64,000 nt of DNA from Azolla caroliniana. Taxonomy: Eukaryota; Polypodiophyta. The stretch lies in assembly GCA_043228905.1 (NCBI GenBank), contig JBHGNT010000006.1:7874001-7938000 (forward strand), in the 5' to 3' direction. Below are positions 21,223 through 31,933 of the stretch, one piece after another; positions within the stretch are counted from its first letter, which is position 1, and each line of letters starts with the position of its first letter. Both the position numbers and the translations under genes were made by a program. Below the pieces are notes generated by a model, which searched no databases, was not told where the DNA came from, and saw only the letters and a program-made list of their open reading frames with translations.

Positions 21223-21276
21223 TAGCCTAATGGTAAGAGCTCGACCCATGTAACATAAGGTCATGGGTTCAAGTTT
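21223..21276 (+). promoter_or_regulatory. Pol III-like A and B boxes at LTR end (copy 2)
   Basis: TAGCCTAATGG at 21223-21233 and GGTTCAAGTTT at 21266-21276. The A box is perfect; the B box has lost its CpG. The spacing equals copy 1. A transcript would run out of the element into LINE-B. Confidence 0.45.
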
Positions 21277-21291
21277 TGCCATATCCTGACA

Positions 21292-22497
21292 GATACAACT
21301 AGACATCGAGAAGGCATATGATAATGTAAGTTGGTCTTTAATTACTCAACTTATGTCTCATATGGGTTTTGGGGAAAGGATGTCTCGAATATCGTTGTTG
21401 TTGGGATTAGGTGTAGTGTCACACATTATGTTAAATGGTGGAGTTACTAAGGCGATACCATTGAAAAGACCATGTAGACAAGGATGCCCATTGAGTCCAT
21501 TATTATTTGCAATTGATACACACCCGATTTTGGTGAAGATGCATGAGTTGGCAACATCTGGGGAAATAGTGGGATTAGCTCTACCATCAGGAAACAATTA
21601 ATAGCTCAAGCATTGGCTGATGATTCGTTTTTATTTCTCAAAGTAGTACTTGATAATATAGCCAAAGCCATGGAGGTGTGGAATGTGTTCACATTGATGT
21701 CAGGATTACATATAAATATGAGGAAGTCGATGCTTATTAGATGCATTGAAAGTGATCTGGTTGATCTTGGATGGGGTGGCCAAATATTAGATCAAGGAAA
21801 TGTGCGTTGGCACTTAGGTTATCCTATTGGTGTTGATATCTTATTGTCGCAAAATTTGAATTGGATATCGGGGACCATTCTGGACAAATTTATGTATTGG
21901 AGGTCCCAAGCATGACCATTTAGTACCCATCTCAAAGTGGTACAAGCTACAATGATTCCAATTATTTTTTATTTTTTACCATGATTATTGTGGACAAAGA
22001 AATCACTTGATCATTTAGCTTGTTCACTTAAATATACACTATGGAATAAAGAAAGAAAAATTGGTATGAGTTGGATATCATGGAACAATATTTGTACCCC
22101 AAAATGTTTAGGGGGAGCTGCGTTACTAAATTTAGAAGATCATATGGTCGCGCAAAGATTCAATCTTTCGAAAGGTATGTATGTGCATAGGTACCCAACC
22201 TTGGGCAGAAATAATTAGTTATTTTGTGGAAAAGGTTGGTATATATCATGGGAAAATGAGAATTACAGCTTCGTGGTGGTATGTTATTAATAGTACCCAG
22301 GCATTTAAATGTTCGGAATCTATTGTTGTTCAACAATTGGTGCTTTCTTGACAACGATGTTTGAGTTTGTTTGATTGGAAGCCTCCTAAGTGCAAAAAAG
22401 ATATAAATTCCTTGGCAACAAAGGTGTTGGTAGCTTTAAGGATATTACATTGGGATGGAAATCAAAGCCTAAATTCATAGTTCAATTGAATGGCAAG
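21292..22497 (+). pseudogene. LINE-B ORF2, RT end and C-terminal region
   Basis: Continues the RT directly after the chromovirus: QLDIEKAYDNVSW with the first catalytic Asp, then RQGCPLSPLLFAID and the catalytic box ALADDSFLF with both Asp residues kept. The RT C-terminal part follows (GLHINMRKSM, then HLGYPIGVD, WNNICTPKCLGGAALLNLED), as in plant L1 elements. Stops near 21601, 21915 and 22218 and small frame changes inactivate it. The region ends where gypsy-X begins. Confidence 0.8.
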
Positions 22498-22929
22498 TGT
22501 TAGAGCAAGGATAAAAGATATATGAAATAAGAAAAGAGAGAGAGAAAGAAGGGTACCGATCCACTCGACCACCCCCGAGCAAAGGGATCGAGATGGACTC
22601 GAGCCTTGATCGGCGTCCCATACCACCATTGTGGCGTCGAGTCGTACCTAGTGCTAACACGCTCACTACAAAAGTTGACCCACCACAAGAACAGAGTCTC
22701 GACGTAGTAAAAAAGATGGTGAAATGAGGGTGGTTAGGCCTCATATTTATAACGATACCCAAGCCCCCTAGGCAAGTTCACACTTGGCCTAATGGGTTGT
22801 CTCAATCCCGAGGATTAAAAGTAATCCTCCCCTTCTTTACACTCTCGTTTAACCCTCACACTTATCCACGTGTATAGAATACTATGGTAAATTCTCACCA
22901 CGGGATATTATATGGTCATGCCCGTAACA
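22498..22929 (-). repeat. Gypsy-X 3' LTR
   Basis: 432 bp, on the minus strand TGTTACGGGC...GCTCTAACA. A purine tract (TTTTAAAGAGGGGGAGTA) abuts it at 22930-22947. No other copy is in the window, so the ends rest on TG...CA termini and the tract. Confidence 0.75.
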
Positions 22930-22941
22930 TACTCCCCCTCT

Positions 22942-23388
22942 TTAAAACATTGCACTCTTCAGAATTCTTTCTCGTACATGTGGTTTAGAAGATAATTCTT
23001 CAGAAGTAACCACAGTTTCAGTTGTAAATGTATTGTTGCCAGAATCTAGAAATTCTTTTAGACGACTTACATGAAAGACTGGATGAATTTCAACGTCATC
23101 GGGAAGAGCGATACAATAGGCTGATGAACCAATCCGTTTGAGGACTTGAAAAGGTCCATAAAACCGTGGTGTTAACTTAGCGCACTTAACCGTAGACAAT
23201 ATCTTAGAATTGTGAGGTACATGTCAAAATACCTTCTATCCAGGGTTGAATACACGAGGTTGCCTATTATGATCGGCATAAAAACGCGCTCTATCTTGAG
23301 CTGTTTTTATACTATCTCGTGCAATTTTCAACATATCTTGCATATCCCAAAGAAAGTTTTGCTAACTTCGCAACTCATCATGATGTAT
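22942..23388 (-). pseudogene. Gypsy-X integrase C-terminal end
   Basis: Reads DRARFYADHNRQPRVFNPG, then after stops near 23227 and 23240 the module AKLTPRFYGPFQVLKRIG (GPY/F) and IHPVFHVSRLKEFLD, typical of the last part of Ty3/gypsy integrase. No chromodomain is seen. It is the direct continuation of 28917-29238: across copia-1 the integrase protein joins after the TGTAT target duplication. Two nonsense codons; non-functional. Confidence 0.75.
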
Positions 23389-23483
23389 TGTAAAGAACCA
23401 AGAGATGGATTCTTGTGAAGCGGAATGGGTGTGAACTGTGTGTGTGTGTGAGAGAGATAGAGATAGAGAGAGAGAGAGAGAGA

Positions 23484-23531
<48 letters not shown>

Positions 23532-23819
23532 ACGCAAGGTTTTTAAAGGTATATTAACAAAGGAGAAAGACTCAACAATATACAAGGTGGGAGGAGGGTG
23601 CTTTATGTAGTCACCCTCTCTCTTCATTAACTACAAGGCTCATGGAGCATGGGGAATGTGAAAGCTCATAAGTTATGTGTCATAGAATATGATTCTATGA
23701 CTCATACTAAATGCTAGAATACAAAGTGGTGACATAATGGTGACTCTTGACCGTTGAGGTGTCTCTTCACTCTCAAGGTGAGTTCACACACTAGACCAAG
23801 TTGAGCTTGATTCTCAACA
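23389..23819 (-). repeat. Copia-1 3' LTR
   Basis: 431 bp, TGTTGAGAATC...TTCTTTACA on the minus strand. It holds (GA)n followed by (AC)n near 23455-23524, where the partner LTR has only (GA)n. Confidence 0.95.
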
Positions 23820-24061
23820 CGCCCCCTCAAGCTCAAGTCGGGTCGGTTTCAGACGGTATCCGAAATCCGCTTCAACTTGTGTTCTGGAGTCCGCGTCAAC
23901 TCGTGTCGACTCGCATGTATGCGGAGTTGCAGAATCCGTGCTCCAGCTTGCGTTGTGCGTAGTTACGAAGTCAGTGCTTCAGCTTGCGTGCGTAATTGCG
24001 GCCTGTGCTTCGGCTTGCGTCTTTCTTCGCGGATTTGTTGCGTGGTTGCGGAATACATGCG
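23820..24061 (-). other. Copia-1 3' untranslated region and polypurine tract
   Basis: GCTTGAGGGGGCG on the minus strand at 23820-23832 is the purine tract. The rest is a short tail with repeated TGCGTAGTTGCG-like words and no gene. Confidence 0.7.
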
Positions 24062-27000
24062 TTATTGCGTAGTGCCTTCAGTACTCCCCCTCAAGCTTGG
24101 CAGGTCAGGGATCGTCAATCCGAGATCGGTCATGAATTGCCATAGCTTGTCTGCTCCTAAGGCTTTAGTGAAGATGTCAGCCGTTTGAAGATTGGTGCTA
24201 ATGTGTTGTAGGTCGACATCACCAGCTAGAACGCGCTCTCGGATGAAGTGATAGTGCACTTCGATGTGCTTTGTCCGCGCGTGGAACACCGGGTTCCGAG
24301 CCAGATAAATACTGCTCATGTTGTCGCAGTAAAGGGGAGTCGGATCCTTGATGGGAACGCCCAAATCCTTCAAAATCCTCTTAAGCCATACGGCTTCACA
24401 TGTAGCTATGGCTGTGCCCCTATATTCTGCCTCTGTACTCGAAAGAGCGACAGTAGGCTGCTTCTTGCTACTCCAGGATATTGCTCCGCTGCCGAGGGAG
24501 AAAACAAATCCGGAGGTTGATCTTCTATCGGCTTTGTAGCCGGCCCAATCAGCGTCTGTGTACCCCTTGAGTCGTATTGGCATTGCGGTTTTGTAGAGGA
24601 TGCCGCAATCCATTGTGCCGCTCACGTATCGTAGAACTCGCTTAGCGCAATCCAAGTGAGTATCACGCGGTGTTTGCATGAATTGGCTAAGGAGACCGAC
24701 CGGATAACTCAGATCAGGTCGTGTGATTGTGAGGTAGATGAGACTCCCGATGAGTTGCCGATACTGAGTCAGCTCACACGCTTTGGTGCCGGAGTTCGCA
24801 TCTAGTTTGAGATTACGATTGAGCGGGGTTGCCATGGATTTGCACTCAGCCATCCCGAACTTGTATAACAAGTTGAGGATGTAGTGCCGTTGAGAGATCA
24901 TGATTCCGGCCGGAGTCCGAATTACCTCGATGCCGGGGAAGTAGTGGAGCTCCTTCATGTCCGTCATCTCGAACTTGTCAGAAAGGAGGGATTTGACTTT
25001 ATTGATTTCGACGAGATGCTCACCTCCAATGACTAGGTCATCCACATATAAAATGATGACGATCCGACTTGCGGAATCACTTCGTATGTAGAGGGAGTTG
25101 TCCGATTTTGACATACGGAAGCCGATTTGATGAAGATATTGCATTATCTTCGAATGCCAAGCACGTGGTGTTTGCTTGAGGCCGTAGAGAGGCTTCTTGA
25201 GTCGGCAAACAACTTTCGGATGGGTGCTCGAGTTGAAGCCGGGTGGTTGTATCATGTACACCTCCTCTTCTAATTCACCTTGTAGAAAGGCGTTCTTGAC
25301 GTCCATTTGATGGAGGTGCCACCCTTTCGCCGTGGCAAGCGCAATTACGGTCCGCACCGTTGTCATCTTTGCCACCGGGGCAAAGGTCTCTTCGTAGTCG
25401 ACGCCATGCGTCTGAGCGTATCCTTTCGCTATGAGTCGAGCTTTGTAGCGGTTTACGGAGCCATCGGCGTTATACTTCACCTTGTAGATCCATCTGCATC
25501 CGATCGCCTTTTTGTGTGGTTAGGTGGGAATGAGATCCCACGTCTCGTTCTTCCGTAGTGCCTGCATCTCCTCGTTCATTGCTTCGATCCATCGCGGGTC
25601 CTTCGCGGCTTCGAAAAAGGTTTCCGGCTCCCGTACTGTTGCTACCTTCATCATAAAGGCGTAATGGTACGCCATATAATCGTTGTAGCCGAATCGGCTT
25701 ACGAGGTTCTTTTCACGAGTGGATCGGCGGAGCTTTTCATTTGCAGAGATGAGGGCTTTCTTTGCTCCGATTGGTACCTCGAAACCGCCGAACTCACTGT
25801 CGAGTGAGTGAGTTGACTCATTGTCGGTGAAGCGATCGTCTTCGTATTCCGCCATTTTCGCCTTGCCTTTGTCCATCTTTGGGCTAGGCCGTGATGTGCT
25901 TTGATCGCTCAAAGGCTCTTGTGGTCCGCTCAGTCGGGTCGTGATCGGACTTTCTTCGAACATGCGCGTAAGATGATCTTCATCCTCTATCTCTTATTCG
26001 GTGGATTCTGGGTCGAGCGGAGTCGGAGGCGAAGTTGTCTCTGGTGCGTACCAAGATGCGGACTCGTCAAAGACGACGTCTCAAATTGATTTTCGAGTTG
26101 AGGGGTTGTAGCACTTGTACCCCTTTTGCTCAAATGAGTATCCTACGAGGATACATTTCTCCGACTTCGGGTCGAGCTTTTGACGCTTCTCGTCGGGGAT
26201 GTGCACGTACGCAATGGAGCCGAATATCCGAACATGTGATAGGTTCGGCTTCTTTCCGAAGAATCTTTCGTGCGGAGTGACCTTGTGCACGCCGGATGTT
26301 GTGCACCAGTTCATCAGGTAGACGGCCGTATTTGCCGCTTCGGCCCAATATGACTTGGGCATGTGCTTCTCGTTCATCATGGCCCGCGCTACTTCGAGGA
26401 TGTGCCGATTTTTGCACTCGGCTACTCCGTTTTGTTACGGAGTGTGTCGACAAGTGAATTCTCGTCGAATTCCTTCCTTTCGGAGATATGTCGTGAAATC
26501 GTCTGAGAAGTACTCCTTGCCGCCATCCGATCGAAGGCCTCGTACATGTCGACCCGTGGCTTTCTCGACTTCATTCTTGAAATTTTGGAAGTGTCCGAAC
26601 ACTTCGCTCTTTTGCTGCATCGGGTAGATCCAAGTGTGCCTAGAAAAGTCATCGATGAAGAGCACGGAATATCGGCATCCGCCGAATGTCGCCGTTTGGG
26701 CCAGACCCCATACATCGGAATGAAAAATTACGTCGAGTATGCCTTTGCTCACATTCCGCTCCTTCGGGAATGGGTGTCGGTGTTGCTTGCCGAATTGGCA
26801 CGCTTCGCATACACCTTCAATCTCCTTCTCTTTGAATGTCGGGAGTTCGATGACGACTCCTTTCGACTTCATTGCTTTGAGTTTGTTGAGATTGATGTGG
26901 CCGATTCGCTTATGCCATAGATCTATGTCGGAGTCGGCTTTCGTGCTTTTCGTGAACATGGCGGATTTCATCTCGTGCGAATCGAGAATGAACATCCGGC

Positions 27001-28348
27001 CCTCTCTTCTTCCGCCTGCGATGATTCGGCCTTCTTTTTCGATGAAGCACCCTTCTTGGTCGAATCGTACTTGCATCCCTTGCTCAACCATTTGGCCAAC
27101 CGAGAACAAATTCTTTGTGATGGTGGATACATGCAAGAAATTTTTAATGTATGTTTGCTTACCTCTTTCGCCAAACGGAACATTGCCGATGTGCCAAATC
27201 GGGTGTGTAGTGTCATCTCCGGTTTCGACATAACCGGGTCGCTCTGGCTCTCGAAGTTCGAGAAACCATTCTTTATGGGATGTCATATGGTTTGAGGCTC
27301 CGGAGTCTACAAACCATACGTCCTCCGGATTGAGGGCACTAGTTGAGGTAGAGGCCGACATAGAGTTTGCTCTATGTTTCATCATGAACATTCCGCCATG
27401 GTCGGAGTTGCGTGTATACATTCCGCCATGATCTTCGTAGTCGGAGTTGTTCCCGTACATTCCGCTATACTCTTCGTAGTCGGAATTGTGTGCGTAATTC
27501 GTGAGTTGTCGGCTTGTGGAAGCCAATTCACGCATCTTCTTTCGGCACTCTTCTTCGTGGTGGCCGAGCTTTCCGCAATATCCGCATTCAATTGCGTTTT
27601 GACGGCTCGGGCCGGAGTGGAAGCTCCCCCTTCTTGTGAAGGTTCCACGTTGGCCTCCGTTTTGCGGCCGAAATTGGGAGTTGTTGTTTTAGGTCGAACC
27701 TCGTCCGCCTTGTCCTTGGCCGAATCGGCCTCTCGCTCGTCCGCGTCCTCTTCCTCCATTAGAGTGCGTGTAGAGCATGTGACCTTCCGACTCATTGCTC
27801 CTTGTACGCACGTGGTTTTCTTCGACCAATAGCATTGATTGGAGCTCGAAGAAGGAGGGAGATTTCTCCCGTGCTAGAACGGCGGTTCGCATCGCGCCGA
27901 ACCGTGGTGCGAGGCCGCCGAGGCATATTTGCACCATCTCATCATCATCTATACTTACGCTTATTGAGCCGAGCGAGTCGCAAAGCTCCTTGATCTTCAA
28001 GGTGTATGTCGTGATGGACATGTCCCTTTGTTGAATGTTGTTCAACTCTTGGCGGAGTTGAAGCTTCCTCACGGTCGTGTTGGCGGCGAAAATCTTTCGT
28101 AGATTTTCCCACGCTTCCTTTAGCGTCTTGGCTTCTCGAATGTAACCGAGCATGTGGTCTTGGCTTGTGGCTTGCTCCCATGTTGCGTATCCGGGAGCCG
28201 CTTCGGCGGGTCGGTCTTCATGCACTCCTTTGATATAGCTCCAATAGCCTTGTCTGACAAGGTATTCATGCATCTTGTACTCCCAAGATGCGAAGTTGTT
28301 TCGATCAAACTTCTTGGTAGGGAGAGCACTCCCCATTTGAGTATTCAT
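24062..28348 (-). pseudogene. Copia-1 gag-pol polyprotein, five nonsense codons
   Basis: One frame of about 1428 codons from ATG 28348. Gag (FDRNNFASWEYKMHEYL) is followed by the CCHC knuckle CGYCGKLGHHEEEC. Protease has WFVDSGASNHMTS. Integrase has the HHCC finger (LWHKRIGHIN, CEACQFGK), Asp in FHSDVWG, Asp in LRSDGGKEYFS and Glu in QNGVAECKNR. RT keeps YVDDLVIG, and RNase H keeps YTDADWAGYKADRRSTSG and ALSSTEAEYRG. Stops lie at 27689 (TAA), 26435 (TAA), 26081 (TGA), near 25994 (TAA) and 25520 (TAA), with no frameshift. Most fit CAA or CGA changed by one base. The order protease-integrase-RT proves Ty1/copia. Confidence 0.95.
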
Positions 28349-28495
28349 TATGTTGATTCTTCTTCTTCTTCTTCTCTCTTCGAATGCGAGCTATGTAGCG
28401 AAGCTATGATAGCGATGAGCCGATTCTTGGTCGTCGGCGTAGAGCACAACACACGATCACGATGAGGCGAATGGGCTAGATCGAGCTACCAAATC

Positions 28496-28507
28496 GCTCT
28501 GATACCA
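28496..28507 (-). other. Copia-1 primer binding site (tRNA-iMet)
   Basis: TGGTATCAGAGC on the minus strand, directly after the 5' LTR, the standard plant initiator-Met primer site. Confidence 0.95.
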
Positions 28508-28566
28508 TGTAAAGAATCAAGAGATGGATTCTTGTGAAGCGGAATGGGTGTGAACTGTGTGTGTGT

Positions 28567-28625
<59 letters not shown>

Positions 28626-28916
28626 TATACGCAAGGTTTTTAAAGGTATATTAACAAAGGAGAAAGACTCAACAATATACAAGGTGGGAGGAGGGTGCTT
28701 TATGTAGTCACCCTCTCTCTTCATTAACTACAAGGCTCATGGAGCATGGGGAATGTGAAAGCTCATAAGTTATGTGTCATAGAATATGATTCTATGACTC
28801 ATACTAAATGCTAGAATACAAAGTGGTGACATAATGGTGACTCTTGACCGTTGAGGTGTCTCTTCACTCTCAAGGTGAGTTCACACACTAGACCAAGTTG
28901 AGCTTGATTCTCAACA
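28508..28916 (-). repeat. Copia-1 5' LTR
   Basis: 409 bp. Near-identical to the partner outside the microsatellite, which here is interrupted (GA)n at 28566-28625. Small frames in it are not genes. Confidence 0.95.
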
Positions 28917-29238
28917 TGTATATTAACATCAATTGGGGCTCGTGGCTGAAAACCATACATCAACATAAACGGACTATATCCAGTCGACGTATGCTTGGAG
29001 CTGTTATAAGCAAACTCCAAAATTGGGAGATAACGTTCCCATTTTATTGGTTTTTCACCAATGTATGCTCGAAGCATGTCCTCAATAATTTGATTTACTC
29101 GTTCTGTCTGTCCATCGGATTGAGGATGATTTGTGGAGCTCATGCTCAACGTAGTTTCTAGCTTCTTAAAGACTTGTGTCTAGAAGTCACTAGTAAACTT
29201 TGGATCTTGATTACTCACGATATCCATCGGTAACCCGT
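28917..29238 (-). pseudogene. Gypsy-X integrase core fragment
   Basis: Reads NGLPMDIVSNQDPKFTSDF with the second catalytic Asp, then SSTNHPQSDGQTERVNQ with the catalytic Glu, and FAYNSSKHTSTGYSPFMLMYG. A TAG near 29190 interrupts it. It is cut at 29238 by GF2, whose LTR follows CCGT (29235-29238). Upstream integrase and RT are not in the window. Confidence 0.85.
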
Positions 29239-29873
29239 TGTCGCGATATTCCGCGTACGTGTGTGAAGAAGAGGAGAGTTAGGAGAGACGGAGGGGTGTG
29301 TAAGGCGTGTGGTATCAAAGTGCACTGGGTACAACCGCTCGGCCGTGATTGAGACAACACACCAGATGATCAACAAACAGAATCCAACAATTGATTAGGT
29401 GACGAGGGAATTACAACCGGCTCAGCCGGTCCAAGTTGCGAACTTAGTGAGCACTCACACACACACAACGAACAACGAAATGCAATGGGAGGGGGAGCCT
29501 CTGCCAGGAGCACATGGGCTTCTTGCGTGAGCAGAGGCGTCCGACCTAGGAGAGAAGAGACAAAGAGTACAGAGAGTATAAAGAACGGTGCTCGGTCTCC
29601 CAGTCCGACAACACTTCGTTCTCCCTTCTAGAAAAAACCCTTTTTCAGCCTACTGTCCCCCCTTTTATAGATCAAGGAGGGAGAGGCCATCATAGAGATT
29701 CAATTGACTAGACTATGTATTTAATTCACCCATATCAAAGTTCTTCCATCATGCCGACCTAGCCTAGTCTTAGATTATGTACAAGTTTAAATACAATGTG
29801 CATGTATCCGTGCACGCGGTTGTGCACACGCTCACATCCCCATTTCACCTTGTAGCCGGTTTTCCTCACGACA
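29239..29873 (-). repeat. GF2 3' LTR
   Basis: 635 bp, plus-strand ends TGTCGCGATATTCC and CCTCACGACA, as in other GF LTRs. TATAAAAG at 29662-29669 (minus) behind CTCCTTGATC. Followed by the GF purine tract. Confidence 0.85.
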
Positions 29874-29938
29874 TCCACCCCCACCAAACCGCACATCCAC
29901 CAATATGTGCCGAAAGAGAGAGAGAAAACCGGTCGTTG

Positions 29939-31346
29939 TCATTTGTCGTCCTCCGGTCCGGCGACCACCCTGCCTTCGTCCGCCCTTTCTGGGTCGTCAC
30001 TTTCGTTTGCGTACTCCGGTCTGGGTCTGACTCGTCCTCGTATCGCTTCTTGAATCATTTGATCTGCTTTCCCGCAACTGGTACTGTCATCCGTGTTTCG
30101 TCGAGCTCCGCGAGATGGTATGTGCTGTTGTCGTTCGCGCTCGTCACCACATAAGGCCCATACCACCTTCTTGGGAATTTTCGTGTTGCCTTGTGCTGGT
30201 TATCAAGGCTGCTATCGTAAACCAACACCCAATCGCCTTACTTGACCTTCTTTGGTCTCAGCCAGTGAGTCTGGTTGAACCGGTCCTTGTTCTTCTCCCG
30301 TGTCGAGTACAATTTCGCCTTTGCCCGTTCCACATCTTCCGGCCTCCGCTCTAGTTGTAGAATCCGTGTCGTCAATAGCTCCTTTCGGCTCATTTCTTCT
30401 GTCTAGTTGATTGCCGCCCACGATGAGATTGTCCACTCCATTGGCATGATCGGCTTTTGCCCATACATAAGCTCTGCCGGCATAAACCTGATCACCGAAC
30501 TGTGCGTAGTTCGCTCCGCCAGAACGCATAAGGTAAGACTAACGCCTTTACGATTGGCCTGTGTTCACTCTCCACCTTCCCATTCGCTTCAGGATTGTAC
30601 GCCGTAGTGAGAGAGAGATTTACCCCTATCCGATCAAACAACTCTTCAGCTTCCTATGCATCCAGCTCTCCCCGATCAACCACGATTTTCCCTACGCACC
30701 CGTATCGGCAGACCACCTCTTCAATCAAGAACCGGCACACGACTGCGGTCATTTTGTTTTGCAGTGCTCGGGCCTCTACCTTGTTCGTCAGGTCCTCTCG
30801 CACAAGCACTAGGTATCGCATCTGTCCCACTCCCATCAACATCGTTACTAAATCCACCATCCATTTGAAATGGACGGTTGGCGGGTACGTCGGGTGTAGC
30901 TCGTCTCTGTGCCTGATCGCGGAATGCATCTGGTAGCTTTCGCAGGTCGTCACGAATTGATGCGCGTCCCGATACATCCTTGGCCACTAGTATTTCTCCT
31001 TCAGCTTTCCGAATGTGGCCCACTTTCCGCGGTGTCTGGCCCAAGGGCTATCGTGGTATGCCGACAACAACGCCTTCTGCTCTTCCCTTCTTATCACTAT
31101 GCGGAGCGGAATGCTGTTATGCTTCTTCGGGTGCCTCCCTATATACCCATCTTGCAAGAAGAACTGATATGCCTTCTTCCGGATCTTGTTCGCCTCATCC
31201 TTTGTACAAGCCGTATCCGGTGTCAATGTCCTCAAGAATCTGCCGATTCGGAGCCACTCCCCTTCGTACTCATCCTCGTTAAACTCTTTCAGTACCAGAG
31301 CGCTCCCTTCCCTTGCCGCTATGCGAGCCGACCCGAAGAAGTCCAC
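29939..31346 (-). pseudogene. GF2 pol remnant: RNase H end and integrase
   Basis: From MDFFGSARIAAREGS the protein follows GF4 pol through DGYIGRHPKKHN, the integrase finger (HDSPWARHRGKW to TCESYQMHS, where the last Cys is now Tyr), MVDLVTMLMG, VDRGELDA and NGKVESEH. Stops lie near 30987 and 30654. A deletion near 30538 removes the region that matches PIVKALVRACGG in GF4. The C-terminal module WYGPYVV is recognisable near 30150, with further stops near 30238 and 30055. The changed zinc ligand and deletions make it inactive. Confidence 0.8.
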
Positions 31347-31355
31347 GCCGACTTC

Positions 31356-31923
31356 TATCGAGAAATTGATGCAGAACTAGATCACAATAAACGAACTACG
31401 CGCTGAAATACGAATTACAGAAGTAAAATGCTAGAAAGACAAGACAAACAAATGTACACAAAGATTTACGTGGAAACCCTAAAATGGGGAAAACCACAGG
31501 TGAACAGAACTTGACTTATACAAATAGTGGATGTACAACACCAAGAGGAATACAACACTCTGTCAAGTGTATCAGCCGCACATGGCTCTTCGCGTCTGCT
31601 GTTACTCACACAGCTATGGCATGGCTCACACTTCTCTCTCTGTCTCTCTCACGCTATATTGCGCACTATGACTTCTGTACACTGTTACACACAGTTAAAG
31701 TTTTCCCTAGTTACATATATACTTACGCAATTTTTCTGGCTATTTACATACGTAGTCCTCATGGGGTGCACACTCAGACTATTTACAAATATAGTCTCCC
31801 GAGTTGGCTATTTACACGATTCCGGTTTCGGTCTCGGTTGAGTCCCTCATCAACTCGGCTCCTCGACTGTCAGCTTTCCGAACAATCGGATCATCCTCCC
31901 ACTGGAGGGACATATTCCCAACA
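31356..31923 (-). repeat. Copia-2 3' LTR
   Basis: 568 bp, from TATCGAGAAATTGATG to ATTCCCAACA on the plus strand. GTGAAGGGGGAGTT on the minus strand at 31924-31937 is the purine tract. Confidence 0.9.
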
Positions 31924-31933
31924 AACTCCCCCT

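Larger units (their letters stand above)
14403..21291 (-). mobile_element. Chromovirus (Ty3/gypsy with chromodomain)
   Basis: Bounded by TGTCAGGA...TCCTGACA-type LTR ends and a 5-bp target duplication GATAC (14398-14402, 21292-21296). Order on the minus strand: 5' LTR, gag with CCHC, protease, RT, RNase H, integrase, chromodomain, 3' LTR. The 3' LTR is enlarged by a DNA element. The 5' LTR is followed by GTTTGAACCGATTTTCC, which is not a recognisable initiator-Met PBS. A purine tract (AAAGGGGGAATAG) abuts the 3' LTR at 15789-15801. All coding parts have stops. Confidence 0.9.
20837..21291 (-). repeat. Chromovirus 5' LTR
   Basis: 455 bp, TGTCAGGATA... to ...TCCTGACA in element orientation. 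It has no DNA-element insertion. TATAAAAG lies at 21101-21108 (minus). Confidence 0.9.
4082..22497 (+). mobile_element. LINE-B, plant L1-like retrotransposon split by two LTR elements
   Basis: The pieces join in order on the plus strand: ORF1 4110-5168, endonuclease start 5518-5895, endonuclease end to RT 12991-14402, and RT end onward 21297-22497. GF1 sits between ACGT duplications at 5892-5895 and 12987-12990. The chromovirus sits between GATAC duplications at 14398-14402 and 21292-21296, and LINE protein reads straight across both joints. Gypsy-X starts at 22498, so the LINE 3' end may lie beyond the nest. Confidence 0.85.
23389..28916 (-). mobile_element. Copia-1, Ty1/copia element
   Basis: Complete 5.5-kb element with paired LTRs, a target duplication TGTAT (23384-23388, 28917-28921), an initiator-Met PBS touching the 5' LTR, one gag-pol frame and a purine tract before the 3' LTR. 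The whole polyprotein is in one frame, broken only by stops. Confidence 0.95.
22498..29238 (-). mobile_element. Gypsy-X, Ty3/gypsy element, visible left part
   Basis: Left (3') LTR at 22498-22929, then integrase coding split by copia-1 (23389-28916) and cut at 29238 by GF2. Its 5' LTR, gag and RT should lie beyond the right edge of the window. The 5 bases before the LTR are GCAAG; the matching duplication is not visible. Confidence 0.8.
29239..31355 (-). mobile_element. GF2, GF-family gypsy element, left part
   Basis: 3' LTR (29239-29873) and the last 1.5 kb of internal sequence, then cut by copia-2 at 31356. Its left target is CCGT. It is the most divergent GF copy here. The remaining part should lie beyond the window. 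Confidence 0.85.

Noticed and set aside
24062-28348. Stop codons repaired by U-to-C RNA editing, which would suit a fern or lycophyte
   Set aside because: That editing is known for organelle transcripts. Here the stops match nuclear C-to-T decay and other breaks in the same elements.
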